Translations under genes and position numbers: made by a program
Origin: an uncultured Bacilli bacterium
Lineage (GTDB): Bacteria > Bacillota_I > Bacilli_A > RF39 > UBA660
DNA length: 64,000 nt
Reading direction: 5' to 3'
Assembly (NCBI GenBank): GCA_934130175.1
Contig: CAKOXP010000002.1
Span: 1-64,000, forward strand
Shown: piece after piece, positions 48,977-58,044 of the stretch
Position numbering within the stretch: position 1 is the first letter of the stretch
Layout of the letters: each line of letters begins with the position of its first letter
Notes under the pieces: model-generated
Databases searched by the model: none
Told to the model about the DNA's origin: nothing
Seen by the model: only the letters and a program-made list of their open reading frames with translations

Positions 48977-49810
48977 ATGAATAGTACAAATACGTATGTA
49001 GTTCAAAAAGGTGATACTGTATATGGCATATCTAGGCAACATAATACTAGTGCTCAAAAAATAAGAGAATTAAATAATTTGATTAGTGATCTTTTAGTAC
49101 CAGGTCAAGTTCTTATATTACAAGATAATAATGGTGACAATCCATCTGAATGTGTAATCTATACAGTCGAAAAAGGAGATAGTCTTTATAGTATAGCCAA
49201 AAAATATGATACAACAGCAGATGAGATAAAAAAATATAATGGTCTAACTACTAATCTACTTTCAATAGGACAAAAATTAACGATACCTTGTCATATGGAG
49301 GATACTAATGACTCAAATTTAGGTAAATATGTTTCTTATACAGTTGAAAAGGGAGATAGTCTATATAGTATAGCTAAGAAATTTGGAACAACTGTAGATA
49401 AGATAAAAATTGATAACAACTTAAAATCAAATACTCTTACAATTGGAAATGTTTTAAAGATTGAAGATAATACTGGTGTATCATCAGTTTTAGAGTGTTA
49501 TGGAACTTACTTTGAACTTCCAGAAGATTATAGTGATTATACTGTAGAAAAAGGGGATAGTTTGTACAGTATAGCTAAAAGATATAACACAACAGTAAGT
49601 GAAATAATGAAGCTTAATAATTTAACTAGTACAGCATTAAAACTAGGACAAAAATTAAAATTACCGACTACTGTTACTAAATATACAGTTCAAAAAGGCG
49701 ATAGTTTATATACTATAGCAAAAAAATTTAATACAACTGTAAGTGATATAAAGACTAAAAATAATTTAAAAAGTAACTTATTAAATATAGGTGATGAGTT
49801 AATTATTTAA
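48977..49810 (+). CDS. five-LysM peptidoglycan-binding protein
   Basis: A 277-residue protein of five LysM repeats, each YTVEKGDSLYSIAKK-like and about 45 residues, starting near residues 5, 57, 115, 185 and 233. No enzyme domain and no signal peptide. LysM modules bind GlcNAc chains. Lack of a signal sequence and the following wall/spore genes suggest a spore-coat or cortex protein of the SafA kind, inferred only. Confidence 0.8.
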   Translation: MNSTNTYVVQKGDTVYGISRQHNTSAQKIRELNNLISDLLVPGQVLILQDNNGDNPSECVIYTVEKGDSLYSIAKKYDTTADEIKKYNGLTTNLLSIGQKLTIPCHMEDTNDSNLGKYVSYTVEKGDSLYSIAKKFGTTVDKIKIDNNLKSNTLTIGNVLKIEDNTGVSSVLECYGTYFELPEDYSDYTVEKGDSLYSIAKRYNTTVSEIMKLNNLTSTALKLGQKLKLPTTVTKYTVQKGDSLYTIAKKFNTTVSDIKTKNNLKSNLLNIGDELII

Positions 49811-49838
49811 TTAAAAATTAATTATAAAGGAGAATTTT

Positions 49839-50246
49839 ATGCAAGAAGTATTATATGATACTGCTAAATTTCCTGAATTTGCAAGAGATAATACAGCAAC
49901 AGGTATATTGAAAGTGCAAGTTTCAGGAGCTAATCAAGCTTTTCCACTATCAGATGTGGAAATAGAAGTTTGGAAAGAGATAAATGGAGAAAAAGTTGAG
50001 TTTTATAAAGGAGTTACTGATTCTAGTGGGATTATAGATAATATTATATTACCTGCAAAAGAATCTAAAAAAGATATATCTTCAGTAAGTGATATAGTCT
50101 ATACTTCCTATATATTAACTGTTACATATCCAAAAACAAATTTTAAAAAAGATTATAATGTTGGTATTTTTGATAACATAAAGGTTATTCAACCGGTTAG
50201 AATTTCAGTTATACCAGAACTAAGCACAGGTGATTTTTATGGTTAA
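49839..50246 (+). CDS. beta-sandwich protein of unknown function
   Basis: A 135-residue protein with a fold-like pattern of alternating strands (LKVQVSGANQAFPLSDVEIEVW ... GVTDSSGIIDNI ... TVTYPKTNFKKDYNVGI), resembling CnaB/carboxypeptidase-regulatory domains. No signal or membrane segment. It overlaps the next gene by 8 bases and so is produced with it. Confidence 0.5.
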   Translation: MQEVLYDTAKFPEFARDNTATGILKVQVSGANQAFPLSDVEIEVWKEINGEKVEFYKGVTDSSGIIDNIILPAKESKKDISSVSDIVYTSYILTVTYPKTNFKKDYNVGIFDNIKVIQPVRISVIPELSTGDFYG

Positions 50247-51588
50247 TGTTATAAATTATCCGTCTATTCCTACAGAAATAGTAGTGCATTTGGGTGCCCC
50301 AAATGAAGCTAGTAAAAATGTAAGTTTGCCTTTTATTGATTATATAAAAAATGTGGCATCTAATGAGATATATCCAACATGGCCAGATAGTGCAATCGAA
50401 GCAAATATTTTAGCACAAATATCTTTTGCTTTAAACCGTATTTATAATGAATGGTACCCAAGTAGAGGATATACATTTGATATTACATCACTACCTGCTT
50501 ATGATCAAAGTTTTGTAGAAGATAAACAAGTATTTGATAAAATTTCTAGAAAAGTTGATGAAATCTTTAATCATTATATTTATAGACAAGGCCAAATTCA
50601 ACCTTTAAATGCTGTTTACTGTGATGGTAAGAAAACTACATGTGATGGTCTTTCTCAATGGGGTAGTGTTGATTTAGCTAAACAAAATAAAACTCCACTA
50701 GAGATATTAAGACATTATTATGGTAATGATGTAAATATAGTAGAAAACGCTCCAACAGGAGAATTAATTGGTGTCTATCCAGGATATCCAATAAAATTAG
50801 GTAATGCTGGAGATAAGGTAAGAGTTATTCAAAGAGAGTTAAATAGAATTGCTAATAACTATCCAGCTATTCCAAAAATCCCTAAAATAAATGGTGTTTT
50901 CGGAACTTATACAGAAGATAGCGTTAAAAAATTTCAAGAAATATTCAATTTGAATGTAACTGGAATAGTAGATTATGCTACTTGGTATAAAATAAAGTAT
51001 ATTTATAATGCTGTAAAAAAGGTAAATGATATTTACTCTGAAGGAATCGAAGAGGATGAAGCAATTTTTGAATATGGAAATAAACTAAGTTATTCAGATG
51101 TTGGAATAGGTGTTCAAGTTCTTAACTATGTTTTACAGGCTATTTCTTATTTTGATAATGATCTGCCTTTATTAAGAGTAAATAGTGTTTTCAATGATAA
51201 TACTAAAACTATGGTAATAAATTTTCAAAATAAATATGGACTTCCCGCTAATGGAGAGGTTGATGCAACTACATGGAACAAAATAATAGAAGTTTATGAA
51301 AACACAATTAGAAATATTCCTAAGGAATATGCTCAGTATGAAGATGAACTTTTTCAAGGAAGAATTCTAGCTCTTGGTATGGAAGGTGATGATGTTAGAA
51401 TAATTCAAAGATTCCTACTAAAGATTTGTCAAAAATTTAGAAATATTCCAGGGGTTAGAGTAAGTGGTATTTTTGATGATTTAATGGAAAGATCAGTTAT
51501 GAAGATTCAATCTTTGTATAATGAACCTATAACTGGAGTTATTGAACCCGTTACTTGGTATAATATTGTAGAATATTCAAAAAAATAA
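50239..51588 (+). CDS. SpoIID-like/peptidoglycan-binding protein
   Basis: A 449-residue protein. The first half includes ILAQISFALNRIYNEWYPSRGYTFDIT and the CDGLSQWGSVDLAKQNKTPLEILRHYYG end of a SpoIID/LytB-type domain (about residues 50-180). Three PG_binding_1 modules follow, each LG..G..VR.IQRELN-like (about 190, 290 and 380). SpoIID hydrolyses peptidoglycan during engulfment; the binding modules would tether it. No signal peptide. ATG 50239 follows AGGTGAT. Confidence 0.7.
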   Translation: MVNVINYPSIPTEIVVHLGAPNEASKNVSLPFIDYIKNVASNEIYPTWPDSAIEANILAQISFALNRIYNEWYPSRGYTFDITSLPAYDQSFVEDKQVFDKISRKVDEIFNHYIYRQGQIQPLNAVYCDGKKTTCDGLSQWGSVDLAKQNKTPLEILRHYYGNDVNIVENAPTGELIGVYPGYPIKLGNAGDKVRVIQRELNRIANNYPAIPKIPKINGVFGTYTEDSVKKFQEIFNLNVTGIVDYATWYKIKYIYNAVKKVNDIYSEGIEEDEAIFEYGNKLSYSDVGIGVQVLNYVLQAISYFDNDLPLLRVNSVFNDNTKTMVINFQNKYGLPANGEVDATTWNKIIEVYENTIRNIPKEYAQYEDELFQGRILALGMEGDDVRIIQRFLLKICQKFRNIPGVRVSGIFDDLMERSVMKIQSLYNEPITGVIEPVTWYNIVEYSKK

Positions 51589-51619
51589 ATAAGTAAGATT
51601 TAATTTTTACTTATTTTTT
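51587..51619 (+). terminator. intrinsic terminator after the SpoIID-like gene
   Basis: AAATAAGTAA and TTACTTATTT arms followed by T. Confidence 0.85.
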
Positions 51620-51668
51620 GTATATAAAAATTTTAATTTTTCCATAATAATTATGAAAGGAGAATTTT

Positions 51669-51899
51669 ATGGAAGAACAAAATTATAATGTTGTACCTAG
51701 TATTATATCTTCAAAAGATTTAGATTATTTAAGTGATATGTTTGCTTGGAATTATGGTGCTATTAAAATGACAAATGCAAGTATTAATAGTGTTAGTTGT
51801 GAAGAAATTAAAAGTGTTATGCAAAAAGCATATAATGTTTTTCAAAATAATTTAAACGAAGTTTTAAATATTTTGAAAGAAGGAGGTTCAAATGAATAA
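51669..51899 (+). CDS. small spore-coat-associated protein
   Basis: A 76-residue helical protein (YLSDMFAWNYGAIKMTNASI) with no membrane segment. It overlaps the CotF-like gene by 8 bases. A pair of short coat proteins of this kind is common in spore formers; identification is by context and general resemblance. Confidence 0.5.
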   Translation: MEEQNYNVVPSIISSKDLDYLSDMFAWNYGAIKMTNASINSVSCEEIKSVMQKAYNVFQNNLNEVLNILKEGGSNE

Positions 51900-52206
51900 T
51901 AAAATCTGCAATAAAAAAGTTGAAGTGCCAAAAGGTATTGAGATGAATGATAAAGATTATATTACTTCTTTACTAAGTACTCTAAAAGATATGGAAAAAA
52001 ATTATGTAATAGCTATGAGTGAAGCTAGTTGTGAGGAGTTATATAATAAGCATAAACAAGTATTTGATACTATAAGTTCATTGCAAAGGGAAGTTTATGA
52101 ACTTATGTTTAGAAAAGGATGGTACTGTCTAGAACAAGCTGATGCTAATAAAATAAATCAAAAATATGAGATGTTAAATCAAGAATATAATGATTTAAAT
52201 AGTTAA
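51892..52206 (+). CDS. CotF-like spore coat protein
   Basis: A 104-residue protein with the coat-F domain pattern: MNDKDYITSLLSTLKDMEKNY, ASCEELY, then QREVYELMFRKGWYCLEQAD (about residues 60-82), which is typical for CotF. In Bacillus CotF coats the spore. Overlaps the upstream small gene, so the two are made together. Confidence 0.75.
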   Translation: MNNKICNKKVEVPKGIEMNDKDYITSLLSTLKDMEKNYVIAMSEASCEELYNKHKQVFDTISSLQREVYELMFRKGWYCLEQADANKINQKYEMLNQEYNDLNS

Positions 52207-52261
52207 ATGTATAAAAAGGAATAATTTGCAAATAATAGTAGTAAAAAAGAAAGGAGAAGTT

Positions 52262-52462
52262 ATGGAAACAATAGAGAAAATAGCATTAGTATTTACAATT
52301 ATTGGTGCACTTAACTGGGGATTAATTGGTCTATTTGATTTCAATTTAGTTACAATGTTATTTCAAGAAGGAAGTTTTTTAACTAAACTAATTTATATAA
52401 TTGTTGGTATTTGTGGATTAATTAATATTGTGATTTTATTTAAGCATTTAGATTTTGAATAA
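52262..52462 (+). CDS. DUF378 membrane protein
   Basis: A 66-residue protein with two hydrophobic helices and the GALNWGLIGLFDFNLV motif of DUF378. Function unknown. ATG 52262 follows AAAGGAG; the earlier ATG at 52226 has no RBS. Confidence 0.85.
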   Translation: METIEKIALVFTIIGALNWGLIGLFDFNLVTMLFQEGSFLTKLIYIIVGICGLINIVILFKHLDFE

Positions 52463-52490
52463 AAAGAATTTAACAAAGTTCTTTTTTTTT
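52461..52490 (+). terminator. intrinsic terminator after DUF378
   Basis: AAAGAA and TTCTTT arms plus long T run, placed just before the tRNA-Thr promoter (TGC-TATAAT, 52490-52498). Confidence 0.7.
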
Positions 52491-52510
52491 GCTATAATTT
52501 AGTTATAGAT

Positions 52511-52586
52511 GCCGACTTAGCTCAGTTGGTAGAGCAACTCATTCGTAATGAGTAGGTCGAAGGTTCAAGTCCTTTAGTCGGCACCA
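52511..52586 (+). tRNA. tRNA-Thr(CGT) with encoded CCA
   Basis: GCCGACT pairs with AGTCGGC, the D-arm GCTC...GAGC is present, the anticodon stem ACTCA/TGAGT has loop TTCGTAA (anticodon CGT), and the T-arm holds GGTTCAAGTCC. The 3' CCA is encoded at 52584-52586. A TATAAT box (52493-52498) lies just upstream. Confidence 0.96.
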
Positions 52587-52683
52587 TCAAATAATTTATC
52601 CTAACTATTGTTGGATTTAAATATATATGGTATCAAATTAATTTCAAAGAAAGTTTGTTTTTTACATTTTAGGAAAGAAAAAT
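52581..52683 (+). repeat. copy B of the module found after tmRNA
   Basis: Aligned to 35488-35590: CCTAAC-GTTGG hairpin, GTATCAA, a TTTCAAAGAAAG stretch, TTTTTTACATTT and AGGAAAG. The stem is weaker than in copy A and the ORF that follows copy A is absent. Confidence 0.65.
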
Positions 52684-52767
52684 TGGATGCTATCTTGAAG
52701 AATGTTGAGTTTTAAATTAAAAATGATTAAAAAACACAATATTATTTATATAAAAAGGAGTATATTT

Positions 52768-53154
52768 ATGAAAGATAAAGTAGAATATGTAAGAGATAAA
52801 GTTAAAGCTGGAGAGTTTACAGTTTTACCAGAAACAATTGCAATTGGTAAAGTGTACAAAATATCAAGAGGTGATAGTTTAGAAAAGAAAGGTATTGAAA
52901 ATGGTTTTCTATTTATTCCAAAAGGAAGTGGAATAAAAGAACATCGTCATACAAATGATATTGAATTTTATACTTTGGTATGTGGTTCATTAAGCGTTTG
53001 TGGAAATAAGCAAGACTTAAATGTGTGTTTAATTGGAGATAAGCACAACATAGATGTGGTTGATGAAGATACTATTATTGAAACAAAAAAAATAAGCAAA
53101 AATAAAATAATTAATGATTCTTGGAATCGTGGAACAAAGGGTAAATCTATATAA
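52768..53154 (+). CDS. cupin-like small protein
   Basis: A 128-residue soluble protein with GSGIKEHRHTNDIEFYTLVCGSLS (about residues 45-68), a histidine and glutamate pattern like cupin metal sites, but no clear family. ATG 52768 follows AAAAGGAG. Confidence 0.5.
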   Translation: MKDKVEYVRDKVKAGEFTVLPETIAIGKVYKISRGDSLEKKGIENGFLFIPKGSGIKEHRHTNDIEFYTLVCGSLSVCGNKQDLNVCLIGDKHNIDVVDEDTIIETKKISKNKIINDSWNRGTKGKSI

Positions 53155-53173
53155 TTATTAGAAGGTGATAGTT

Positions 53174-53428
53174 GTGAATATAGAAAAAGAAATTAAGGAA
53201 ATTAAAAAAAGAAATAAGAAAGTTGAATTAAATAAGGCATGGGAAACAAGTTTAACAAGAAGAATTTGTATTATGTTACTGACATATATTGTAGTTGTTT
53301 TATATTCCTTTTCAACTGATAAAATAAATGATATATTTTTAAGTTCTCTTGTTCCTGTAATAGGATTTGCTTTATCTAATTTGTCATTAAATGCAGTTAG
53401 AAAAATATGGGAGAGAAAAATTAAATAA
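53174..53428 (+). CDS. small membrane protein
   Basis: An 84-residue protein, basic, with two hydrophobic helices (about residues 25-40 and 48-68). Unknown. GTG 53174 follows AAGGTGAT. A 35-residue ORF (53440-53547: RNPHIFQPTEEGKTLHKL) follows in the next gap, possibly the tail of a decayed gene, unassigned. Confidence 0.4.
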   Translation: MNIEKEIKEIKKRNKKVELNKAWETSLTRRICIMLLTYIVVVLYSFSTDKINDIFLSSLVPVIGFALSNLSLNAVRKIWERKIK

Positions 53429-53640
53429 CTTATTTGGATATGCAAAGAAATCCACATATTTTTCAACCTACTGAGGAAGGAAAAACTTTACACAAGCTTT
53501 TAGAGTTTTCGAAGAAAGCAAAAAAATGGGCAAAATATATGCGATAATAATGAAAATAAAAGTGGAAAATCCAGATAAACAATAATGTTAGTCTAGTTGT
53601 TTACCTAGGCTTTTTTTATTGCATATGTTATAATATTTCT

Positions 53641-54174
53641 ATGATGAAAGATATTAGTAAAATTAAAGATTGTAGAAGATGTTCTTTGTATAAAAACCAA
53701 TTACCTTTACTTGATAATATTAAAGATATAGATGTTATGTGGGTAGGTTTAAGTGCTAAAGAAGTTAATGATATAGATAAAAATATACCACTAGAAAATA
53801 ATACTAATAGTGGGAGGATTATAGAAAAAATTGAAAATAATTTTGATGATATTAGTTTTTATAAAACTAACTTAGTTAAGTGTTTACCCTTAGACAATAA
53901 TAAAAAATTAAGATATCCAACTAAGAAAGAAATTGATATGTGTATAAATAATTTACTTTATGAAATATCTTATTTTAAACCTAAAGTTATATTTTTATTA
54001 GGTAATAAGGTTTCTTCTTATGTAGAAAAATATTTAAAAAATAATAATATATTAATTAATTCTAAAATTATAACTATTTATCATCCATCATATATTTGGA
54101 TATATAAGAAAAAAGAACTTGATAAATATATAGAAGATATTACGCTTAAGATAAAAGAAAATACTAATATTTAG
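53641..54174 (+). CDS. uracil-DNA glycosylase-family protein, leaderless
   Basis: A 177-residue protein of the UDG superfamily: CRRCSLY (about residue 12), VGLSAKEV, YKTNLVKCLP (about 77), a central KVIFLLGNKV and the closing YHPSY (about 142), as in family 4/5 enzymes whose cysteines bind an iron-sulfur cluster. Here only two cysteines are in the N-terminal pair. Removes uracil or deaminated bases from DNA, inferred. It has an extended -10 box TGT-TATAAT (53626-53634) six bases upstream of the start, so its mRNA has almost no leader. Confidence 0.75.
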   Translation: MMKDISKIKDCRRCSLYKNQLPLLDNIKDIDVMWVGLSAKEVNDIDKNIPLENNTNSGRIIEKIENNFDDISFYKTNLVKCLPLDNNKKLRYPTKKEIDMCINNLLYEISYFKPKVIFLLGNKVSSYVEKYLKNNNILINSKIITIYHPSYIWIYKKKELDKYIEDITLKIKENTNI

Positions 54175-54250
54175 AACTGTTTAACAATTTAGACTTTAAA
54201 AAATCTTACGATAATGTTATTATATTATTGTAAGAATAGAAGGTGGATAG

Positions 54251-54808
54251 ATGGATTTTATTATTACGTTTTTTAGGGACATACTTGATGGTCCTTTATA
54301 TATAATAGTAGCAATTATATCAGGAATATTAATTTGTTCATGTATTGGATATATGGCTGAGGTTAGTTTAAATAAGAAAAAAGCAAAGAAAGAGTATGAA
54401 GAATCGCATGCTGATCTTTCGTCTGCTTCTATTAATCAAGTAGAAAGTCAAGGTCAAGCATCAATGCCTATATCTGATAGTTCTAGTCCTGTTAATCAGC
54501 CTCAACCAACAAATCAAACAGTTTCTAATCAAGCAGTAGGTGTTAAGGCCACTACTATTCCAACTCAAAATTTAGAACTAAATTCAAACATTAATCAACA
54601 ACCTATGAATGTTAACTCTACAATTCCAGAAATGGGAGCAAGTCAAAATATGAATCAACCTGCAACTATGGGAGGTATTTCAAATACAATGCCAACTTCC
54701 GCTATAAATAATATTCCAGTACCAGCAAATAACATCCCAAATGCTATTAATCCTGGAATGATACCACCAACAGTTACACAAACACAACAAATAAATAACA
54801 ATCAATAG
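54251..54808 (+). CDS. QN-rich single-pass membrane protein
   Basis: A 185-residue protein with one hydrophobic helix (about residues 15-37) and a long hydrophilic C-terminal region dominated by Q, N, P, S and T, low complexity and probably disordered. Nothing I recognise. Sits just before cdaA, in the same direction, with a 65-base gap. A role in wall or c-di-AMP control is only a guess from context. Confidence 0.5.
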   Translation: MDFIITFFRDILDGPLYIIVAIISGILICSCIGYMAEVSLNKKKAKKEYEESHADLSSASINQVESQGQASMPISDSSSPVNQPQPTNQTVSNQAVGVKATTIPTQNLELNSNINQQPMNVNSTIPEMGASQNMNQPATMGGISNTMPTSAINNIPVPANNIPNAINPGMIPPTVTQTQQINNNQ

Positions 54809-54873
54809 ATAACTTTACTAATTAGATAAAATTTTGTATACTAAATAAATATGAATATAAAGGAGACGATGTA

Positions 54874-55707
54874 ATGACAATAACAGTTACAGATATAATT
54901 AATATAGCAAGAAAGCTAATTGATGTATCACTTGTTTGGTTAATATTTTATTTCATTTTAAAGAATATTAAGAATAATGTAAAACTAAGTATGTTATTTA
55001 AAGGAGTAGTAATAATCATTATCTTGATGTTTGTTAGTCAAGGATTAGGATTAACTACCGTTAGGGTTTTACTTGAATATATTATTCAGTGGGGACCTGT
55101 TGCTTTAATGATTATCTTTCAACCTGAAATTAGAAATATTTTGGAACAACTTGGAAGAAGTCAATTGTTGGGAAGACATAAAGTACTAACAGTTGATGAA
55201 AGAGAGCACTTAGTTTATGAAATAGTTCAAGCTATGGATTATTTAAGAAAAGAAAGAATTGGAGCTTTGATTGTTCTTGAACGTGATATTAGTTTAGGAA
55301 ACTATATAGATAAAGCTAAGAAAATATATGCAGATTTAACAAGTGACCTTTTAATAGCAATATTCTATGAAGGTAATCCATTACATGATGGTGGAGTTAT
55401 TATTCAAGGAGATAGAATAAGCTGTGCAGGAGCAGTATTCCCTACAAGCAATAGTACTAAGATTAATAGGAGACTTGGTACTAGACATAGAGCAGCTTTA
55501 GGTATCAGTGAAGAAACAGATTGTATTTCACTAATTGTTTCAGAAGAAACTGGTAGAATGTCTGTTGCTGTTAAAGGTGAATTATATTACAATTTATCTT
55601 TAGATGATATTCGTATTATGTTAATTGATGAGTTAAGACCAAAGCAAGATATGAATTTAGATGAAGATGAAATAGATGAGGAAGAGATATATGAAGAAAA
55701 TAATTAA
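54874..55707 (+). CDS. cdaA: diadenylate cyclase CdaA
   Basis: Makes c-di-AMP from two ATP. The 277-residue protein has three N-terminal membrane helices (about 1-75) and the DAC domain with LHDGGVIIQ (about 170) and GTRHRAALGISEETD (about 202). Length and order cdaA-cdaR match Bacillota. c-di-AMP controls potassium uptake and wall stress responses. Overlaps cdaR. Confidence 0.96.
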   Translation: MTITVTDIINIARKLIDVSLVWLIFYFILKNIKNNVKLSMLFKGVVIIIILMFVSQGLGLTTVRVLLEYIIQWGPVALMIIFQPEIRNILEQLGRSQLLGRHKVLTVDEREHLVYEIVQAMDYLRKERIGALIVLERDISLGNYIDKAKKIYADLTSDLLIAIFYEGNPLHDGGVIIQGDRISCAGAVFPTSNSTKINRRLGTRHRAALGISEETDCISLIVSEETGRMSVAVKGELYYNLSLDDIRIMLIDELRPKQDMNLDEDEIDEEEIYEENN

Positions 55708-57046
55708 TTTTATTGCAAGATTTTTGCATCATATTGGATCATTCTTTGACAAATGGCTAATTACTCCTATTACAAAGTTTATTTTAAAGATAACAGATTT
55801 ATTTAAAAACAATAGTAAAAGCTTTGATAGATTTATGAGTAAAAAATCAACTTTGATAGTTATTAGTTTACTTCTTGCTTTTGCAGTATTTGTTTTAATA
55901 GATCAAGAGTCAAGTGTTATGGCTGATCAATATGCTGAAATTTTATATAATCAACCAGTAACTGCAGTTTATAATGAAGAATTATATGTTGTAGAAGGAT
56001 TACCAAAATCAGTTGATATTACATTAGTTGGTGAAAAAAGACATATTTTCCTAGCTAAACAATCTCCTTCTAAAGGGGTTTCAGTAGATTTAACTGGTCT
56101 TGGTGAAGGAAATCATAAAGTAACACTTAAGTATTCTCAAAAATTAAAGTCTCTAGATTATAAACTAGATCCTTCAACTGTGACAGTTACAATTTATCCA
56201 AAAGTATCTGCTACTAAGAGTCTTACTTATGATGTTTTACATAAAGATGACTTAGATACAAAATTATCTATTAAAAATGTTGAACTTGACCGTGATAATG
56301 TAATTATTAAGGGTGCTGAATATAAACTTAAAAAAGTTGCTACTGTTAAGGCATTAGTAGATGTTGATGAAATTACTAATCCAAAAGCAGGAGATGTTAC
56401 TTTAAAAGATGTTGATTTAGTAGCATACGATACTGATGGTAAAGTAGTAGATGTTGAAATAGTTCCTAAAAAGGTTACTGCTAAAGTAACAATAACATCT
56501 CCAAGTAAAGAAGTTCCTATTAAGATAGTTCCAAAGGGAGATTTAGCAACAGGTAAATCAATTCAATCAACTGACTTAAGTGTTGAAAAAGTAGTTGTTT
56601 ATGGTAGTGAAGAAGCTATTAATGATATTGAATATTTACCAGTAGAAATAGACGTTGATGGACTTGCAAGTAATAAAACATACAAGGTAACATTAAAGAA
56701 ACCTAGTGGTATTACAGCTATAAGTTCTAAGACATTAACTGTTACTGTAAATGTTGATTCTTCAACAAGCAAGGAAATTCCAAATATTTCTATTGCAACT
56801 GAAAACTTAGATAGCAAATATAAAGTACAAGCTTTATCAGAAGCTGATAGTAAAGTAGTTGTTATAGTTAAAGGTAGTCAAGATGTTGTTAATAAAGTTG
56901 ATGCAAATTCTATCACTGCTTACATTGATCTTAAGGGCTATGGTGTTGGTGAGCATGAAGTAGAAGTTAAGGTTAAGGGTGAAGATTTGAAACTTTCATA
57001 TACATCTAAGACAAAGAAAGTTAAAGTTAGAATTAGTGAAAAGTAA
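55691..57046 (+). CDS. cdaR: CdaR, YbbR-domain regulator of CdaA
   Basis: A 451-residue membrane-anchored protein with one helix (about residues 55-73) and four YbbR-type domains, each about 80-90 residues rich in beta strands (LPKSVDITLVGEK at about 103 is the first). It sits outside the membrane and binds CdaA. ATG 55691 has GAGGAAGAG upstream, inside cdaA; ATG 55676 is an alternative start. Terminator AAAAGTAAA/TTTACTTTT spans the stop. Confidence 0.9.
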   Translation: MKKIINFIARFLHHIGSFFDKWLITPITKFILKITDLFKNNSKSFDRFMSKKSTLIVISLLLAFAVFVLIDQESSVMADQYAEILYNQPVTAVYNEELYVVEGLPKSVDITLVGEKRHIFLAKQSPSKGVSVDLTGLGEGNHKVTLKYSQKLKSLDYKLDPSTVTVTIYPKVSATKSLTYDVLHKDDLDTKLSIKNVELDRDNVIIKGAEYKLKKVATVKALVDVDEITNPKAGDVTLKDVDLVAYDTDGKVVDVEIVPKKVTAKVTITSPSKEVPIKIVPKGDLATGKSIQSTDLSVEKVVVYGSEEAINDIEYLPVEIDVDGLASNKTYKVTLKKPSGITAISSKTLTVTVNVDSSTSKEIPNISIATENLDSKYKVQALSEADSKVVVIVKGSQDVVNKVDANSITAYIDLKGYGVGEHEVEVKVKGEDLKLSYTSKTKKVKVRISEK

Positions 57047-57158
57047 ATCTAAGCGGTTTACTTTTTCTTTTTCGACAAAACTTGTCTTTTTTTGCGCTTT
57101 AAAAAATTTTTATATTGGTATATAATATAGTTGCGTGCAGTATAGGGAAGGAGAAATA

Positions 57159-57935
57159 ATGGAAAAAACAAGATTATTAGTGATTGATGATAATAAAGAA
57201 TTAATCAGTATGATAAAGGAGTATTTTAGTAAACACGCAAGCATTGAGGTTGCAATGGAGGCACATGACGGAGTTGAAGGGTTAAATATAATAGAGAAAC
57301 AATCTGATAAATTTGATGTTATGGTACTTGATTTGATAATGCCAAACAAAGATGGAATATCAGTTCTTGAATATATGAAAAAGAAAAATATTGAAAGAAA
57401 GACAATTGTTTTAACTTCATATAATACACCAGATATAATAAGAAGAGTATCTGAATTAGGGGTAAATTATTATATTTTAAAACCATTTGAATTATCAGAT
57501 TTAGAGAAAAGAGTTCTAGAAATAACTGATAATAACAATTACAAATCTAAGAGTATTGATTTATATCGAAATAATTTAGAAAAATCAACGACTAAAATTT
57601 TACATGAGTTAGGAATGCCATCTCATATAAAAGGTTATCAATATATAAGAGATGGAATAATGATGCTTTATGAAAGACCAGATGTAATTGGAGGAATTAC
57701 CAAGGAGTTATATCCAGAAGTAGCCGAAAAGTATTCAACAACAGTATCTAGGGTTGAAAGAGCAATACGTCATGCCATAGAAGTTAGTTGGAATAGAGGC
57801 AATTGGCAATTAATGGAAGAAATATTTGGGCATAGCGTTGATATTGATAAAGCAAAACCAACTAATTCAGAATTTATTGTAACAATTGCAGATAAATTAC
57901 GATTAGAATTTAATGAAGCCTCAGCAGTAAAGTAA
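57159..57935 (+). CDS. spo0A: stage 0 sporulation protein A
   Basis: Master regulator of sporulation entry. The 258-residue protein has a receiver domain with phospho-acceptor DLIMPNKDG (about residue 55) and a C-terminal Spo0A effector domain (about 140-255): [20 protein letters not shown] and [19 protein letters not shown] match Bacillus Spo0A well. The protein binds TGTCGAA-type sites in DNA. ATG 57159 follows AAGGAG; a longer frame to 57135 lacks an RBS. Not next to spoIVB as in Bacillus. Confidence 0.94.
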   Translation: MEKTRLLVIDDNKELISMIKEYFSKHASIEVAMEAHDGVEGLNIIEKQSDKFDVMVLDLIMPNKDGISVLEYMKKKNIERKTIVLTSYNTPDIIRRVSELGVNYYILKPFELSDLEKRVLEITDNNNYKSKSIDLYRNNLEKSTTKILHELGMPSHIKGYQYIRDGIMMLYERPDVIGGITKELYPEVAEKYSTTVSRVERAIRHAIEVSWNRGNWQLMEEIFGHSVDIDKAKPTNSEFIVTIADKLRLEFNEASAVK

Positions 57936-58044
57936 GACGAGCAGTATTAGTCTTTTTATTTTGCAAATTTTTAAGACTTTTATTGACTAAAATATAAAAA
58001 AATAATATACTTATTTTAGAAAATATGTAGGGAGATGACACTTT

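Noticed and set aside
52511..52683. tRNA-Thr as the att site of the serine integrase island
   Set aside because: The two RNA genes have different 3' ends and serine integrases use short cores; shared sequence lies only downstream of the CCA. An attachment role is not supported.
53440..53547. 35-residue ORF after the small membrane gene
   Set aside because: No RBS and no match I recognise; perhaps a decayed gene end, but not enough to annotate as a gene.
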